DNA of 64,000 nucleotides from Holophagaceae bacterium (GTDB lineage: Bacteria > Acidobacteriota > Holophagae > Holophagales > Holophagaceae), in assembly GCA_016722505.1 (NCBI GenBank), contig JADKJH010000003.1, positions 1-64,000 of the forward strand. Direction: 5' to 3'. Shown here piece after piece: positions 8,691 through 17,468 of this stretch (positions are counted from its first letter, which is position 1; every line of letters begins with the position of its first letter). Position numbers and translations under genes: made by a program. Below the pieces are notes generated by a model that worked only from the letters and a program-made list of their open reading frames with translations, did no database searches and had not been told where the DNA came from.

Positions 8691-10016
8691 ATGAACCTTT
8701 CCACTTTGTTCTCCATCCTCGCCTTCCTTGCCGCCTTGGCGGCGGTGTGGGCTTCCCTGCGCACGAAGCCAGAAGAAGGCCGCCAGTTGGAATCCCTGCA
8801 TCGGCATCTGGATGATGAGGTCAAGCAGCTGCGCCGGGACATTCAATCCGATACGGCGGTCCAGCTGCTGCCATTGCAACGGACTTTCACTGAGCTTCAA
8901 CAGACGCTCGAAGAACTGGCTAGGGACTCGGCGGTAGGCCGTGAAGCCGCCCTGGCCCACCAAGCGAAGCAACTTTCGGAACGCTTCGAGGCTCTGAATT
9001 CTGGACTGCAAAACGCGCTGAAAGAAGGGCGCGTGGAGCAAAGGACGCAGCTTCAACAAGTCCAGGACCGGGTTCAAGAGAAACTGGACAGCATCCAGAA
9101 AGGCAACGAAGCCAAACTTGAGCAGATGCGGCAGACCGTGGATGAGAAACTCCACGACACTTTGGAAAAGAGGTTGGGTGAAAGTTTCAAGCTGGTTTCC
9201 GAAAGGCTGGAGCAGGTGCAGCTTGGGCTCGGCGCCATGCAAAATCTTGCCAACGACGTGGGCGGGCTGAAGCGGGCGCTCACCAATGTGAAGACCCGCG
9301 GCGTGTTGGGAGAAGCCCAACTCGGCGCGCTGCTGGAACAATTCCTGGCGCCTTCGCAGTATGCATCCAACGTGAAAGTCCGTCCACGCTCCAACGAGAT
9401 CGTGGAATACGCAGTGAAACTCCCCGGCCCCGAAGAGGGCAAGACCGTCTGGCTGCCCATCGACGCTAAATTCCCCATCGAGGACTACCAGCGGCTCATG
9501 GAGGCCTACGAAATCGGCGACCTGGCCACTGTAGAGATCTCGGCCCGCGCCTTGGAGAATCGCCTGTTGGGCCAGGCTCGCGATATCCGCGACAAATATG
9601 TGGCGCCCCCGGACACCACGGATTTCGCGCTGCTCTTCCTGCCTTTCGAGGGGCTCTATGCCGAAGCCCTGCGCCGGCCGGGACTCTTGGAAAAATTTCA
9701 AAGGGACTGCAAGGTCACCATCGTGGGCCCGACCACGTTGACGGCCTTTCTCAATAGCCTGCAGGTAGGATTCAAGACCATGGCCATCACCAAGCAGAGT
9801 GGCGAAGTATGGCGGACCTTGGGCGCTATCAAGACCGAATTCGGAAAATTCGGCGCAGCGCTTGAAGCCCTGGACAAGAAACTCGATGAAGCTAAAACGA
9901 AATTGGGCGATGTGAGCACCCGCAGCCGCCTGCTTTCAGGGAAGCTCACGAAAGTAGAGGCGCTCCCCGAAGCCGAGGCGAAGGAGACATTGGGTTACGG
10001 AAATGACGAAGACTGA
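8691..10016 (+). CDS. rmuC: DNA recombination protein RmuC family
   Basis: 441 residues from the ATG at 8691; an in-frame GTG at 8628 would overlap tsaE. Residues 4-22 form one membrane anchor, followed by a long Gln/Glu/Arg-rich coiled coil to about residue 195. The C-terminal half is the RmuC nuclease-like domain, visible as NDVGGLKRALTNVKTRGVLGE and LPIDAKFPIEDYQRL, the latter resembling a PD-(D/E)XK core. RmuC proteins limit recombination at inverted repeats and have anti-phage roles in some bacteria. It starts 8 bases after tsaE, so it probably belongs to the same operon. Confidence 0.92.
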   Translation: MNLSTLFSILAFLAALAAVWASLRTKPEEGRQLESLHRHLDDEVKQLRRDIQSDTAVQLLPLQRTFTELQQTLEELARDSAVGREAALAHQAKQLSERFEALNSGLQNALKEGRVEQRTQLQQVQDRVQEKLDSIQKGNEAKLEQMRQTVDEKLHDTLEKRLGESFKLVSERLEQVQLGLGAMQNLANDVGGLKRALTNVKTRGVLGEAQLGALLEQFLAPSQYASNVKVRPRSNEIVEYAVKLPGPEEGKTVWLPIDAKFPIEDYQRLMEAYEIGDLATVEISARALENRLLGQARDIRDKYVAPPDTTDFALLFLPFEGLYAEALRRPGLLEKFQRDCKVTIVGPTTLTAFLNSLQVGFKTMAITKQSGEVWRTLGAIKTEFGKFGAALEALDKKLDEAKTKLGDVSTRSRLLSGKLTKVEALPEAEAKETLGYGNDED

Positions 10017-10111
10017 ATAGGTAAATCTGAAATTCTTTCGTTAAAAACACGGGCATTAGGCGAAAATAGCTACAGAATGGCTTTACCGCTTCATTCTTTT
10101 TGGAAACCGTG

Positions 10112-10618
10112 ATGTCTATCCGCAGGGAACGTTCATGGGCGGGCGACGTCATCGCCGTGGACCAGAATTATGTCCCGATGCAGGAAATGACCCGCCGCAA
10201 AGCCATCCGGGCCGTGGCCGGGGGCAGGGCCTTCGTGCTGCTGCCCGCCACCTTCGAGCGGAACCTGGAATTCCGGAGCGCTTTCATGCTGGTGATTTTC
10301 CCCCATGCGTCAGCTTGTTCGGAGTCCAAGCTGCTCATGGGGCGCCTGGAGCGGCGCGTCATGAAGCGGGACCACCACAGCTGCATGTACCAGGGCTGCT
10401 CCCACAAGGCCACCACCGTGGACCATGTGGTTCCGGTCTGCCAGGGCGGCCAGACCACTTGGCAGAATCTCGTCGCCTGCTGCCTGACCTGCAATCAGAA
10501 GAAGGGCGGGCGGACGCCAGAACAGGCGGGCATGATCCTTGAAAAAGTCCCCAAGGGGCCGAGGGCGCACCTTTTCGAGCGCTTCGAGGAGATCATCAAG
10601 GAAGCCTCGGCAGCGTAA
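10112..10618 (+). CDS. HNH endonuclease family protein
   Basis: 168 residues from the ATG at 10112; a TTG at 10100 is possible but less likely. The C-terminal half is an HNH domain: a Cys pair in MYQGC, then TTVDHVVPVCQGG with the catalytic His, then NLVACCLTCNQKKGG with the Asn and the second zinc-binding Cys pair. The N-terminal part (VDQNYVPMQEMTRRKAI and AVAGGRAFVL) is typical of stand-alone HNH proteins in many soil bacteria whose role is not settled. There is no adjacent methylase or restriction gene, so a repair or general nuclease role is as likely as defence. Confidence 0.88.
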   Translation: MSIRRERSWAGDVIAVDQNYVPMQEMTRRKAIRAVAGGRAFVLLPATFERNLEFRSAFMLVIFPHASACSESKLLMGRLERRVMKRDHHSCMYQGCSHKATTVDHVVPVCQGGQTTWQNLVACCLTCNQKKGGRTPEQAGMILEKVPKGPRAHLFERFEEIIKEASAA

Positions 10619-10681
10619 ATCCTGGGCTATGGGCTATGAGCATGGCACATAGCTGTTGGCCCATGGCTCAAAGCTGTTAGC
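10619..10681. repeat. Short low-complexity intergenic repeat
   Basis: The gap between two convergent genes is built of degenerate copies of words such as GGGCTATG, GGCTATGAGC and AGCTGTTAGCTC, some in inverted orientation (for example CATAGCTG and CAGCTATG-like units). Similar word repeats occur in other gaps of the window. It may act as a loose terminator; no T-run hairpin was found. Confidence 0.4.
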
Positions 10682-12007
10682 TCATGACTGTCCCATCACT
10701 TGCGTCTTCAGGTGCAATTCCTGCCACTCTTTGGTGGCGTCGCTGCGCAGCGTGATGCCGCCACCGGCCCAATAGACTAGGCGGCCGTCAAAAAGCTGCG
10801 CGGTCCTGATGGGCAGGGCCAATTCGAAATCGCCTCGGTGGATCCAGCCGAGAGCCCCACAATAAAAACCACGCGGAGCGGCCTCAACACCGGCGATATG
10901 AGCGCAGACCGCGTGTTTCGGGGCACCCGTGACGCTGCCGCCGGGCAGCATGGCGCGGAGAATTTCCGCGAGCCCTGCATTGGGCCTGGCCTCGGCCTCC
11001 ACGCGGCTCACAAGGTGTTGAACGGTGGGATAGGCGTGCAGCGCCATGAAATCTGGAACCCGCACCGACCCGATTTCCGCCACGCGGCCAAGGTCATTGC
11101 GCACCAGATCCACGATCATGGTGTGCTCGGAGATCTCTTTCGGATCAAGGCGCATCGCTTTGCCTGCGAGTTCATCGGTGGCGGCATGGCCCATGCGCGG
11201 GACACTCCCTTTGATGGGTTCGGAAACAAGTATGTTTCCGGACTTGCCAAGCACCCGCTCCATGCTGAGGCTGAGCAAGGTCAGGCCGCCCAGGGGCAGG
11301 AGCGCGCCGAAAGGCGGGTCGGCGCGGCGGAACGAGGAAAGAGCCAGGGTCGTGGCGTCGCCGGACCAGCCGGCGTCGAAAGGCACGCAAAGATTCGCCA
11401 CATAGAATCCACCATCGAGGATTCGTGCGCGGATGGTTTCCACGGCGTCGTGGTGGGTGGTTTCATTCCACCTGGGACTGAGGCTGCCGAGTTGTGGCCT
11501 CTCTAGAACACAGGCTTGGGCCAGGCACTTCTGGACATCGTCGGATGATTGGGCCGGTTCGCCGTCCCAGCTCCAAATTTCAGACTTGCCACCATCCACA
11601 TGGAGGGCCTGCGTCAGGCGCCGCCAACATAGGCCCAAGGAACCGGCCTCGGGATCCTGATGCGGGAGGCCTGCTTCGCTGCAGGCCAGTTCGTAGGAAA
11701 GCGCGCCGATCCACGGATGGCCCGAGTCCGCCGCTCGCTCCAGGCTATCGAAAGGCGAACCCAGTTGGCTGCGGCCATCCAGCTGGTGATCCAACGCTGC
11801 CCATCCCACCGGCTTTCCAGGAGCGGGCCTCCGGGCAAGCCGAGCAGGTCGCCATCCCACCCGCTCCCATGAAGCCAGGATGCGCCATCCCTCAGCAAGC
11901 CCTGGGCGCAGGCAGGCCAGGGGGCCGGGGCAGATGAGGGCATGCACTGGCTGCCGATATGGAAGGGTTGGGCGTTTGTCCAAGGGGCCATGGTCATCTT
12001 CCTCCAA
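10682..12007 (-). CDS. pabB: Aminodeoxychorismate synthase component I / anthranilate synthase component I-like
   Basis: Up to 441 residues. It uses chorismate plus amidotransferase-supplied ammonia to make 4-amino-4-deoxychorismate for folate synthesis. The chorismate-binding C-terminal domain is clear: EPIKGS with the PabB-typical Lys, LVRNDLGR, PGGSVTGAPK and GALGW. The conserved N-terminal GALSYEL is also present. The start is uncertain: the frame opens with a TTG at 12007, and the GTG at 11947 gives a normal N-terminus. A better-looking ATG at 11997 is in the wrong frame, so a small error near the 5' end is possible. No pabA or pabC is adjacent. It diverges from pepA. Confidence 0.85.
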   Translation of the reverse strand: MEEDDHGPLDKRPTLPYRQPVHALICPGPLACLRPGLAEGWRILASWERVGWRPARLARRPAPGKPVGWAALDHQLDGRSQLGSPFDSLERAADSGHPWIGALSYELACSEAGLPHQDPEAGSLGLCWRRLTQALHVDGGKSEIWSWDGEPAQSSDDVQKCLAQACVLERPQLGSLSPRWNETTHHDAVETIRARILDGGFYVANLCVPFDAGWSGDATTLALSSFRRADPPFGALLPLGGLTLLSLSMERVLGKSGNILVSEPIKGSVPRMGHAATDELAGKAMRLDPKEISEHTMIVDLVRNDLGRVAEIGSVRVPDFMALHAYPTVQHLVSRVEAEARPNAGLAEILRAMLPGGSVTGAPKHAVCAHIAGVEAAPRGFYCGALGWIHRGDFELALPIRTAQLFDGRLVYWAGGGITLRSDATKEWQELHLKTQVMGQS

Positions 12008-12091
12008 GATATTTACGGTAGATAACAGCCAAAAAAATCACTTTCTGGAGTCGGAAGTTGAGGATAGCCTCGAAGGTCTCAGGAGGCTCAG

Positions 12092-13565
12092 ATGCCCACG
12101 ATTGATATCAGTTCCCAACCCGGAAAAGATTTCGCCGGCGATGTGCTCATCGTTCCCGTATTCTCTGGCCGCGAGCGCCACCGCTTGCCCTTGGCCATCA
12201 GCAAGGTGGTGCGCCAGGTCATGGATGAAGGGGATTTCAAGGCGGACTTCATGGAGATGGTGCCGCTCCACCATCCCAACGGCGTGAAGGACAGCCGCTG
12301 GATGCTTTTGGTCGGACTGGGCGAAGAAGAAGCCCTAACCCTCAACAAAATCCGAAAAGCCGTGGGAACCGCCGGCCGCCATGCCATCAAGAAGCACTGG
12401 TCGTCCATCGGCGTGGTCGCGCCCGCCACATCGGTGCTTGGCCACGACGAAGTGCAGGAGTCGGTATTGGAAGGCATCCTCCTTGCCGACTACGACCAGG
12501 TGACTTTCAAGGGGGACAAGGCCGAGGCCAAGCGGTTCAAGAGCATCGAGATCTTCACCAACGGCGATGACACCCGCAAAGCCCGCCGCCGCCAAAGCCA
12601 GATCGAGGCCGGCGTCGAGGCCTGCCATCGGGTCCGCGACATGGCGAACACGCCTGCCGGCGACATGTATCCCGAAAGTTTTGCCGCCGAGGCGGTCAAA
12701 CTCGCAAAGCACCATAAGCTCCACTGCGAGGTGATGGATGTCGCCGCGCTGGAGAAGGGCAATTTCAATTGCGTGCTGGGAGTCGGCAAGGGTTCCGCCC
12801 GCCCGCCACGGGTGGTGAAGCTGGACTACACACCGAAGGAAAAGGCCAAGAAGCACATCGTATTGGTGGGCAAGGGCATCTGCTTTGATTCCGGTGGCTT
12901 GTCCCTCAAGGATGCAAGCGAGCATGGAAACCATGAAGGACGACATGGCTGGCGCGGCGATTGTGCTGGCCACGCTGGTGGCCTGCGCCCAGCTCGAAGC
13001 TCCCGTGAAGGTCACGGGGCTCATCGGCCTGGCGGAGAACATGACCGGCGGCAATGCGTACAAACCCGGCGATGTCCTGCGCAGCCGCAGCGGCAAGACC
13101 ATCGAAGTGCTCAATACCGATGCGGAAGGACGCCTAGTCCTGGCGGACCTGCTGCACTGGGCTTCGGAAATGAAACCCGACCATATCGTAGACTTGGCGA
13201 CCCTCACGGGCGCCGCGCTCATCGCCATGGGCGATGGTGTCAACGCCATCATGGGCACCGACCAGAAACTGGTGGAGCGGCTGCTGGATGGCGGCAATGC
13301 CACGGGCGAGCATCTCTGGCAGCTCCCCTTGGTCGAGGAATACAAAGAACTGCTTCGCAGCACGCTGGCCGATCTCAAGAACATCACGGGCATCCGATGG
13401 GGCGGCTCCATCACCGCTGGTCTGTTCCTGTCGGAGTTCGTGGATCATGCTTCCTGGGCCCATGTGGACTTGAGTGGTGGGTGGTCCGCGAAAGAACGGG
13501 ACTTCCGTTCCCAAGGCGCCTCGGGAGAGGGCCCACGCTTCCTGCTGGATTGGATCATGAGCTGA
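12092..13565 (+). CDS. pepA: Leucyl aminopeptidase PepA, interrupted by a single-base frameshift
   Basis: An M17 dizinc aminopeptidase that removes N-terminal residues from cytoplasmic peptides. The first frame (12092-12919) carries KGICFDSGG with Lys261 and Asp266. The second frame (12921-13565) carries MKDDMAG, ENMTGGNAYKPGD and the family signature NTDAEGRLVLAD, and ends normally at MS. Removing one G at 12920 joins them into Ser-Leu-Lys-Asp-Ala-Ser-Ser-Met-Glu-Thr-Met, the expected sequence, and gives about 490 residues, the family's length. Both halves are fully conserved, so a sequencing or assembly error is likelier than a pseudogene. The ATG at 12092 has an upstream AGGAGG-like sequence. 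Confidence 0.88.
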
Positions 13566-13585
13566 AATGTCGCTTTTTTTTTCCC

Positions 13586-13611
13586 AGGGGGCGCCTGCCC
13601 CCTTTTTTTTT
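13586..13611 (+). terminator. Rho-independent terminator after pepA
   Basis: Perfect 7-bp stem AGGGGGC/GCCCCCT with the loop GCCT, followed by nine T residues, 21 bases after the pepA stop. A second T-run precedes the stem. Confidence 0.85.
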
Positions 13612-13686
13612 GAGAACAGAGGTACTTGACCCAATTCAAGACTGGGTGATGATGGGGGTCACCCCCGATGTAGACCTGGAGATTCC

Positions 13687-13992
13687 ATGGATCCGATGGA
13701 TACCCTCACCAAAGCTGATTTGTCCAAGCACCTGATGGAGCGGCTGGACCTCGGAAAGAAGGATGCTGACCTTCTCGTCAATGTTTTTCTCGACAGCATC
13801 GTGGGTGCGCTGCGCACCGGAGATGGCGTGGAATTGAGGGGCTTCGGCAGTTTCCGGCTGCGGGACAGGAAAGCCAGAATTGGCAGGAACCCACGCAGCG
13901 GTGACAGCATTCAAGTACCACCCAAGCGCGTCGTGTATTTCAAACTGGGCAAAGAACTCCGCAGCAAGCTCATTGACGACGATTCCAAGTAA
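13687..13992 (+). CDS. HU/IHF-family DNA-binding protein
   Basis: 101 residues. The ATG at 13687 has GGAG five bases upstream; a second in-frame ATG lies 9 bases on. The fold is recognisable from the N-terminal LTKADLSKHLMERLDLGKK helix region and the DNA-bending arm with the signature GFGSFRLRDRKARIGRNP, which contains the conserved Arg-Asn-Pro. The core does not tell HU from IHF, but the GxxVELRGFGSF context and length suit IHF-like proteins. It works as a homodimer or heterodimer in nucleoid packaging. It has its own start region after the pepA terminator. Confidence 0.93.
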   Translation: MDPMDTLTKADLSKHLMERLDLGKKDADLLVNVFLDSIVGALRTGDGVELRGFGSFRLRDRKARIGRNPRSGDSIQVPPKRVVYFKLGKELRSKLIDDDSK

Positions 13993-14016
13993 CCATTTTT
14001 TTTTAGGAGCTTCATC

Positions 14017-14743
14017 ATGCGTTTCCGCAACTTCTTCATTGCTTCAGCGGTCCTGCTGGGATTCGCATTTCCCTGGGCAGGCGTTCAACGCCCAGGTCGA
14101 AAAATCCAAACGGCCGCGCGTGGCCATCCTTGAATTCCCCGTGGCCAAGAATGCCTACGAGGGCTGGTCCTGGTATGGCGACAACCACAACAGCGAATCC
14201 CGCATGGCCAGCGTCATCCAGGATCTTTTCGTGACCGAACTCTCCGAGGCGGGCTCCGGCAAGATCCGGCTCATCGACCGCGCGGCCCTTGAAAAAATCC
14301 GCAGCGAACAGGCCTTCGGCCAGAGCGGCGAAGTGGATCCCGAGACCGCCGTCAAGATGGGCAAGCTGCTTGGCGTGAAATACATGATCACCGGCAAGAT
14401 CACCCGCTTCGCCTTCAAGAAAAGCGGCTTCAGCACGGGCGGGCTCACGGGCTGGGGCGTGGGCCGCCTCACCGGCAACAGCGCCCTGGGCGCGGTGGCT
14501 GGCGATGTGAAGATCGGCAAAGCCGAATTCTCGGGCCGCCTGGACGCCCGGGTCATCGATGTGGAAACCGGCGAGATCATCGGGGCCGCGGGCGACGACA
14601 GCAAAGTCAGCAACGTGGGAGTGAAGGTCGCGGGCACCGGCGGTGAGATCCAGTACGACCAGACCATGGTGAGCCAGGTCTTCGAGCCCATCATCAAGAA
14701 CATGTCGCCCAAACTCGTCGCCAAGATCATGAACGATCAGTAA
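14017..14743 (+). CDS. CsgG/HfaB-family lipoprotein-like secretion protein, frameshifted in the signal peptide
   Basis: The ATG at 14017 has AGGAG seven bases upstream and begins a good Sec signal, but its frame leaves the gene within about 20 codons. The mature part lies in the next frame and starts Gln-Ala-Phe-Asn-Ala-Gln-Val (from 14078). Dropping one G of the run at 14075-14077 joins them into a 241-residue exported protein. The mature part shows CsgG-family features: RVAILEFPVAKN, VTELSEAG, LIDRAALEKI, MGKLLGVKYMITGKITRF and a Gly-rich central segment. CsgG forms the curli secretion pore, but many relatives occur without curli genes. None are nearby, so the function stays open. Confidence 0.78.
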
Positions 14744-14765
14744 GTGATAATTGGTTTTTTTCAAA

Positions 14766-14785
14766 AGGGCCTCTTCGGAGGCCTT
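14766..14785 (-). terminator. Hairpin with TTCG tetraloop between convergent genes
   Basis: An 8-bp stem (AGGGCCTC/GAGGCCTT, one G-T pair) capped by TTCG lies between the CsgG-like gene and the convergent hydrolase gene. The flanking T-run (14754-14760) is upstream on the plus strand, so the T-tract is weak in both directions. Confidence 0.45.
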
Positions 14786-14824
14786 CTCGGGGCCCTCACT
14801 TTCCTTTGCCCACTTGCCCGCGGC

Positions 14825-15808
14825 TTAGTGCTTCAAGCCATCAGCATTGAGCACGTCATCCGTGAAAGTTCGAATGGCCGTTGCATAATGCGGGCCCAGC
14901 AGCACCGAGCAGTTCAGGTGCCAAGTTGGAATTTCCAACAACCGGATTGTATTGAAATGGTCTGCCATTTTTCTTTGGACCTGGGGCGAGGCCAAACGAT
15001 CCTCTGTAGCCAGGAAACACAAGGCGGGGGTGTGGAGGGCGCGGTTCCCCATGCGCGCCAACACATCGGTATCGCCTACCTTGTAGCCACCACGTTGGGC
15101 CGCGAGGGCGCTGCCGAACTTTCCGGCCAGGGGCGCCACCAATGGATGCCAAAGGCGATCCTTGGGGCCTCGGACCAGCGCTTCGCCAAAGCTGCGGGAA
15201 CTGGCCGGGGCGCCCTCCCAGATGATGCCGCCCAAAGGGCCGTGTCCATCGGCTTCCAGCCGGACCAGGGCCAAAAGCCCCACGGAAGCCCCCAGGCTGC
15301 GGCCCATGAGCAGGATCTGGTCCCTTCGCCAGCCATGAGCCTCAAGATAATGGACCATGCGGACCACCTCTTCGGATTCCCGGGCGCCGAAGGTCACGGG
15401 TGGCACGGGACCGCCGCCGCGCATGGCATCGTCCCGGCGGCGGTAGGTGAAGATCGCCGCATCCTGACCTGGAAACCACTTGAGCGCCGGGCTGGTTCCC
15501 CAACGGTCATCGCCGAAGCCATGGAGCAGCAGGACGATGCCTTTGGATGGCTTCGCCCGGCGGAAGGTCCAGAGTTGAAGATCGTCCACCTCTTGTGAAC
15601 TCCAGCTTCCACCTGGATCATTGCCGTCCCCCTTCGCGAGTTCCGCGTAGGTCTGATCCACCACTTCAATAGGTTTTGGATGATAAAAAGGGGGATCCAC
15701 CAGTTCAGCCGACACCGTCCGGGTTTTGTAGGCGGTGAATCCCGCCCAGGAAACGGTCAGTGCGCCAGCCAGGCCAAAGATCCAGTATCTTTGCCATCGT
15801 GGCATCAC
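14825..15808 (-). CDS. Membrane-anchored alpha/beta hydrolase
   Basis: 327 residues. Residues 8-26 form a single hydrophobic N-terminal segment, a signal anchor or signal peptide, so the domain is periplasmic. Motifs are LLLHGFGDD (oxyanion side, residues 93-101), the nucleophile elbow GRSLGAS with Ser171, an Asp in CFLATEDR and a candidate His in PTWHLN. The architecture resembles BEM46/FrsA-like esterases; the substrate is unknown. The ATG overlaps the stop of the 2Fe-2S lipoprotein gene (ATGA), so the two are translationally coupled. Confidence 0.82.
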   Translation of the reverse strand: MMPRWQRYWIFGLAGALTVSWAGFTAYKTRTVSAELVDPPFYHPKPIEVVDQTYAELAKGDGNDPGGSWSSQEVDDLQLWTFRRAKPSKGIVLLLHGFGDDRWGTSPALKWFPGQDAAIFTYRRRDDAMRGGGPVPPVTFGARESEEVVRMVHYLEAHGWRRDQILLMGRSLGASVGLLALVRLEADGHGPLGGIIWEGAPASSRSFGEALVRGPKDRLWHPLVAPLAGKFGSALAAQRGGYKVGDTDVLARMGNRALHTPALCFLATEDRLASPQVQRKMADHFNTIRLLEIPTWHLNCSVLLGPHYATAIRTFTDDVLNADGLKH

Positions 15809-16266
15809 CAGTAGCCCGTGGTGATCAGGACTGGTTTTGAGCTATTCATCACGCGGCATTGGCAGCTGAGCCTCGCATGATCTGGCAATCCATTCCGGGA
15901 CAGCACCATCAACTCGTGGGCGCCGGGCCGGGAAAGGGCCTCCAAGCCGTTCAGCACCGAGACCACGCACTTGGCGCACGCGCCTCGTCCTGAGCAGCTG
16001 GAGGCCACGGGAAGCCCTGCTTCCAGGATGCCGGTGACCAGCAAGGTCTTGCCGCCTTTCGGACTCTGCTTCACAGGAATATGGACGCCGTCGAGACTTA
16101 ATTCCACAGGACCCAAAACCTTCCGGGTGAAGGCCAAGGTCAAGGTGCCGCCTGGGACATTCACCGGGGCGACTTTGGCAACGGAATGGATCACCTTGGG
16201 CTTGTTGCAACCGAGTGCGGCCAAAAGCACGAATCCTGCGAACACCAATCGGTGGGTCTGCTTCAT
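15805..16266 (-). CDS. Exported lipoprotein with 2Fe-2S ferredoxin domain
   Basis: 153 residues from the ATG at 16266, which has GGAG seven bases upstream; the frame extends further 5' but without a better start. The signal ends LLAALGC, a canonical lipobox, so Cys20 would be lipidated. The C-terminal half is a plant/adrenodoxin-type 2Fe-2S domain: Cys-x5-Cys-x2-Cys in SSCSGRGACAKC plus the fourth Cys in LSCQC. It also has the LTLAF and GLPDHARLSCQ patterns usual for these domains. An iron-sulfur cluster on a Sec-type lipoprotein is unusual. Neighbours are a periplasmic hydrolase and an unknown protein, not a redox enzyme. Confidence 0.8.
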   Translation of the reverse strand: MKQTHRLVFAGFVLLAALGCNKPKVIHSVAKVAPVNVPGGTLTLAFTRKVLGPVELSLDGVHIPVKQSPKGGKTLLVTGILEAGLPVASSCSGRGACAKCVVSVLNGLEALSRPGAHELMVLSRNGLPDHARLSCQCRVMNSSKPVLITTGYW

Positions 16267-16297
16267 GTTCAATCTCCAGCCTCCAGTGTGTCTCATA

Positions 16298-16741
16298 TCA
16301 CTCCGAAATCCCATCGAAGCGGGCACGGATCTCGCCACTCCATCCAGTGGAGCTGCCTCCATTTTCAAGGGTCGCGGCTAGGGGACCGGAAAGTTTGAGC
16401 AGCAGATTGCCCCCAGCCTTGGCCTGGAAGTCCAGCACCTCTGCCTTGGTCTTCATGGTCGCGGCCCAGACATCCTGCCCATTCCTTCTCGACCGGGTGA
16501 GTTTGAGCAGGTGGATGGACCCTGTTTCCGTGGCCGTGAGTTCCATGGCAATCGGCTCGCCGCTGGCGGGAACAAGCCGCCCCGAAAGGCGGAACAGCCG
16601 TTTTCCTTTCATCTGCGCATTGGGAGCCGAGAGAATCAATTTTATCGCTTGAAATTGGTAGGATGTCCCGCCAAGTTCCACCTTGTTCGCGCGTGAAATC
16701 AGCGTCTGGGGGCGGGGTGCGGGAGGCCCAGGGCTGTCCAC
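16298..16741 (-). CDS. Conserved-looking protein of unknown function
   Basis: 147 residues from a GTG at 16741. I do not recognise the family. The body is beta-rich, with alternating charged and hydrophobic residues (LFRLSGRLVP, GSIHLLKLTRSRRNG, LLLKLSGPLAA). No membrane segment or catalytic motif is seen, and the N-terminus is Pro-rich (SPGPPAPRPQ). It ends 31 bases before the ferredoxin lipoprotein start, so it is probably the first gene of that three-gene operon. Confidence 0.6.
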   Translation of the reverse strand: MDSPGPPAPRPQTLISRANKVELGGTSYQFQAIKLILSAPNAQMKGKRLFRLSGRLVPASGEPIAMELTATETGSIHLLKLTRSRRNGQDVWAATMKTKAEVLDFQAKAGGNLLLKLSGPLAATLENGGSSTGWSGEIRARFDGISE

Positions 16742-16881
16742 TTGAATCAGCTGTCTCCAGCGTTAGGCGCCGTTAGGTAGGACCAGCGGTTTCTGGCCAG
16801 CGCGTAACGGCGTTCATGCTGCCTCCTCGCAAAAACGCAGATTTTCCAGCTTATTCTGAGAGATTGCACAAAGGAGTGAAC

Positions 16882-17343
16882 ATGAGCCGGGTACTTATGC
16901 AGACTGCCAAAGGCGACATCAATATCGAACTATTCGATAACGATGCTCCGGGTACCGTTGCGAATTTCAAGAAGCTGATCGCTGCGGGCTTCTACGACGG
17001 CCTTGCCTTTCATCGCGTTATCCCGAATTTCGTCATCCAGGGGGGCTGCCCCAATACCCGTGAAGGCGCCAAGGGCATTCCTGGCACCGGCGGCCCAGGC
17101 TATAAAATCAAATGCGAGACTGTGGGAAACCCACACAAACACGTGCTGGGCGCCCTTTCCATGGCGCATGCGGGCAAGGATACGGGCGGCAGCCAATTCT
17201 TCATCGTCAACGGCGGCAATCCCAGCCATCTGGATGGCGTGCATACGGTATTCGGCAAGGCCGTTGGCGCCGCCGACATCGCCGTGGTGCAGGCTATCCG
17301 CGCCGATGACCGCATCATCAAGGTCGCGGTGGTCGAGGAATGA
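16882..17343 (+). CDS. Cyclophilin-type peptidyl-prolyl cis-trans isomerase
   Basis: 153 residues. The ATG at 16882 follows AAAGGAGTGAAC, a strong Shine-Dalgarno that rejects the longer frame from 16816. The protein is a single compact cyclophilin domain with FHRVIPNFVIQGG (active-site Arg, Phe and Gln), GGSQFFI and HTVFGKAV. It has no signal peptide, so it is cytoplasmic (PpiB-like) and assists proline isomerisation in protein folding. metG follows after 125 bases that include a short GCTGATAGCTGATAG word repeat. Confidence 0.95.
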   Translation: MSRVLMQTAKGDINIELFDNDAPGTVANFKKLIAAGFYDGLAFHRVIPNFVIQGGCPNTREGAKGIPGTGGPGYKIKCETVGNPHKHVLGALSMAHAGKDTGGSQFFIVNGGNPSHLDGVHTVFGKAVGAADIAVVQAIRADDRIIKVAVVEE

Positions 17344-17468
17344 GATCAGCGAGGTCTCGGATGGGCCGGGGCAAGTTTTAGTGGAGCGCCGTCCAATTGC
17401 TGATAGCTGATAGCCCATCGCCCACAGCCCCCAAAACCTCCGCTAGACTGAAGTCTCGGAGTCAATCA

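Noticed and set aside
11614..11997. Alternative minus-strand ATG frame at the 5' end of pabB, with a good-looking ribosome site
   Set aside because: Its protein is unlike the family, whereas the other frame gives the expected GALSYEL and the chorismate-binding motifs. It may hint at a small error upstream, but not at a gene.
14017..14743. A curli (csg) operon
   Set aside because: Only a CsgG-like gene is present; no curlin or CsgE/F-like genes were seen.
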